Positions 18,943-20,874 of a DNA stretch of 20,874 nucleotides are shown piece after piece. How positions within the stretch are numbered: the first letter of the stretch is position 1; every line of letters starts with the position of its first letter. This DNA is from Lenisia limosa. Taxonomy: Eukaryota; Breviatea. The stretch is taken from the NCBI GenBank assembly GCA_001655205.1, contig LPNZ01008694.1:1-20874 (forward strand), in the 5' to 3' direction. The notes under the pieces were generated by a model. That model made no database searches, had not been told where the DNA came from, and saw only the letters and a program-made list of their open reading frames with translations. The position numbers and the translations under genes were made by a program.

Positions 18943-19681
18943 ATGGCTTTTGAGCCTCACGACCTCTCAATGATGACGAAATCTTCAATGGTGGATTGCC
19001 GTAGGAGACAATCCCTGGATGAGGCGCTGCTTGATGATTCTCCCCCACAATCGAGTATGACGCGACAAGCTTCGTCTCCGTGCACAATTTCGGGTAAAAG
19101 GAAAGGTAAAAGTGAAGGAGTTGCCATTTCCCCTCTGCAGGTTCGTCGTGTGTCTCACCCAGAGATATTTTCCAAGTCTCTATCGCCTCTTTCACACGAA
19201 CACATTGATACACTGGCTGAAGACGAAACGTCTGGTTCTGAAGCCTCTTCTCCTCGCCGTGAGCCTCACTCCCTCCGCTCAAGATCGCTCCCACCAGTTA
19301 AAGGGGATGGAAGTATTATTGAGGATGAAGAACATCCTATTGGAGGGCAAGATATTGTTTTTAAGAAGAAGGGAGATGTCTGGTCTAAAGTGACCGGTGT
19401 TGGGAGAATGAGTCTCTTTGACTCGCAATCCCCTCGTCATCCACAGCGAATAACGCCTGGGATGGTGCGGTCAGGCCGTATTTCCGTTCCAGTGCTTGAT
19501 CTTACTGACGTCGAAGAAGGTGACGGTGCTATCGGACCTCTTACTGGGCCTGCTAGATTCCACGTAGGGTAAATTTCCCGACTTTGTCTTTGTCAGTCTA
19601 TTTCCTTTGCATTTCGCCAGGTTTCTTTTGTGGGCTCTTACCCTTTAGGTCATTGAAGAGCCCTCTGGATTGACTCCTCCG
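18943..19681 (+). CDS. Ser/Pro/Arg-rich, probably disordered protein
   Basis: I do not recognise the family. A long first exon (18943-19563, 207 codons, ATG) splices through GTAGGG...CCCTTTAG to 19649-19681 (VIEEPSGLTPP), in phase 0. The product is hydrophilic, with many SP, RRxS and acidic-Ser motifs (SMVDCRRRQSLDEALL, SPRREPHSLRSRSLPP), resembling a substrate of proline-directed and basophilic kinases. No folded domain, signal peptide or membrane segment is seen. The 3' end is uncertain: the sequence after 19681 either continues in frame (VRRAFSAGFSSF, to a TAG near 19922) or begins an intron at GTAAGA. Its minus-strand shadow frame is not considered real. Confidence 0.68.
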
Positions 19682-20053
19682 GTAAGAAGGGCGTTCTCAG
19701 CTGGGTTCTCTTCTTTTCCACTGGTTACTCGGAGCCTAGATCATTCGAGGTGTTGTTGTTTTTGGAGTTCGATTGACTATTCGGGGCTATTGTCCGGGGG
19801 TGTGTGGACACGGTTTGACTTATTTATAATTATTTTTGAATGCTGTGTCCATTGCTGCGTTGTTTTGGGAGAAGCCGCGAATGCAACCACTTACCTCTGC
19901 TTTGTTTCCTTGTTGGTAGTGTAGAAATAATAGAGGTGCCTGGCCGAAGCCATAATACGAATATGAGATATTGGATTGTTAATTCATCTCTATGGACACC
20001 ATGGAGAAATTTGGGTGTATTATAAGAATTGGACTTGTAGTAGATAGTTAGTA
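19682..20053. other. 3' region after the Ser-rich gene
   Basis: The reading frame stays open for about 80 codons but becomes Cys/Trp/Phe-rich and unlike the upstream protein, so it is more likely intron or 3' untranslated sequence. AGAAATAATAGAGGTG-CTGGCCGAAGCC at 19923-19951 weakly matches the tail repeat family. Confidence 0.4.
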
Positions 20054-20126
20054 GGGCTTCCCTACGTCCGAAAATGTCATCTTGACATTCTGTCTTTTTT
20101 TTTTTTTTGGGACCGTGGGGAATCCC
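20054..20126 (+). mobile_element. MITE-like foldback element, short copy
   Basis: The element is 73 bp, from GGGCTTCCCTACGTCCG to the imperfect inverse GGGACCGTGGGGAATCCC, with a T homopolymer in the middle. It lacks the AAATATCGATATTT core of copies 1 and 2. No clear target duplication was found. Confidence 0.75.
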
Positions 20127-20149
20127 TACTATTAGCAATAGCAAGGAAT

Positions 20150-20203
20150 NNNNNNNNNNNNNNNNNNNNNNNNNNNNNNNNNNNNNNNNNNNNNNNNNNN
20201 NNN
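20150..20203. other. Sequence gap (54 N)
   Basis: The gap lies 23 bases after a MITE copy. Nothing can be said of its content. Confidence 0.9.
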
Positions 20204-20344
20204 CCCGGTGACTGCTTTAAAGACTGGGTAGTGAATTCGGTAATTTTTTACTTCGATGTACAGGAGACTTTTTTTTCTCTCGTCTTTACTACTTTTATTT
20301 TATTTTTATCTCCACACTTTATTTTTCATATCCTCATCTTGGAA

Positions 20345-20378
20345 AGCTATGTGCACAGAGTTATAAAGCAAATGATAT
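20345..20378 (+). repeat. Retroelement-tail fragment, opposite strand
   Basis: AGCTATGTGCACAGAGTTAT followed by AAAGCAAATGAT is the inverse of the segment near 15983-16016, with about four differences. This marks a second insertion of the same repeat in the other orientation. Confidence 0.65.
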
Positions 20379-20874
20379 TTATATACAGTTTAACCGCCGG
20401 CTCTTTATTCCTAGTTTCAGGGACTTTATCGATGATCCGAGTTTCAATAGTCTTTACTTCGCATAAATCCTGGTAAATTTCCAGTATTTTTCAAAGCCTA
20501 TCGAGAGGTTCAATTGTTGATAACAGGAAAGCATTATACTAATTATAATCTGGAGATAGAGTATTTTTTTTTTTTTTTTTTATTACACAAGGAGAAAGAA
20601 TAGNNNNNNNNNNNNNNNNNNNNNNNNNNNNNNNNNNNNNNNNNNNNNNNNNNNNNNNNNNNNNNNNNNNNNNNNNNNNNNNNNNNNNNNNNNNNGGATA
20701 TAAAATATCACATAAAGATACCTGTTTGATTTGTTGCTTTCAACCCTTGTGTGTTGTCAGCCAATAGAGTTGATTTTGGGCTTTTGTGTGTCATAATTTT
20801 TCCAATTTCACCCACTTTTGTCTAGTTTTAGCGTTGGTTGCTCGTGTTTGTTATTGCTTGTTTTTTTTGTTTGT
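20379..20874. other. No gene recognised; AT-rich sequence and a gap
   Basis: The region contains a T run (20564-20581), a 92-N gap (20604-20695) and AT-rich sequence. The end (20790-20874) is T/G-rich. No splice-consistent exon or RNA gene is seen. Confidence 0.45.

Noticed and set aside
18881-19294. 137-codon open frame on the minus strand
   Set aside because: It lies antisense to the Ser-rich exon, has no splice or start context, and reflects the codon pattern of the real plus-strand exon.
1-20874. tRNA, rRNA, CRISPR array or bacterial-type operon
   Set aside because: No tRNA-like B-box with cloverleaf arms, no rRNA-like conserved stretch, no regularly spaced repeats, and all genes are intron-split, so none is supported.

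Overview
The window looks like nuclear DNA from an intron-dense microbial eukaryote (a protist). Every recognisable gene is split by GT-AG introns, many of them 40-100 nt. Exons join in consistent phase, and intergenic space is short. The standard genetic code fits: three spliced genes totalling about 1,520 codons contain CAA/CAG for Gln and no in-frame TAA/TAG. I cannot name the lineage from sequence alone. Exon borders were read by eye from splice sites, phase and family resemblance; no alignment tool was run.

Layout. (1) 263-2553 (+): an unrecognised, helix-rich protein of about 298 aa with C-ending codons. (2) 2723-5617 (-): PIG-U, the multi-spanning subunit of GPI transamidase, 14 exons, about 538 aa. 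(3) 5618-6971: intergenic, with a large sequence gap, a hairpin and a diverged duplicated repeat. (4) 6972-8229 (+): an unrecognised Gln/His/Pro-rich protein. (5) 8427-12447 (-): a 21-exon bifunctional pseudouridine-5'-phosphate glycosidase (PsuG) fused to a PfkB-type pseudouridine kinase (PsuK), about 687 aa, with the active-site residues of both domains present. (6) 12579-13431 (+): one or two poorly resolved small genes. (7) 13443-15132 (-): a coiled-coil plus fibrinogen-like 'GGWT' protein, convergent with the previous gene. (8) about 15200-17000: a repeat-rich island with a frameshifted reverse transcriptase and its presumed 3' tail repeats. (9) 17066-18595 (-): a 157-aa helical protein, divergent from (10) 18943-19681 (+): a Ser/Pro/Arg-rich, probably disordered protein. 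(11) 19682-20874: repeats, gaps and no clear gene.

The genes do not form one pathway. PIG-U acts in the ER membrane (GPI anchoring). PsuG-PsuK is a self-contained pseudouridine salvage enzyme: the kinase half makes pseudouridine 5'-phosphate and the glycosidase half splits it to uracil and ribose 5-phosphate.

The least expected content is repetitive. A foldback MITE-like family has six copies in 20.9 kb, one with 23-bp perfect terminal inverted repeats. There is also a decayed retroelement with scattered tail fragments. Eight runs of N interrupt the window, several beside long A, G or C homopolymers.
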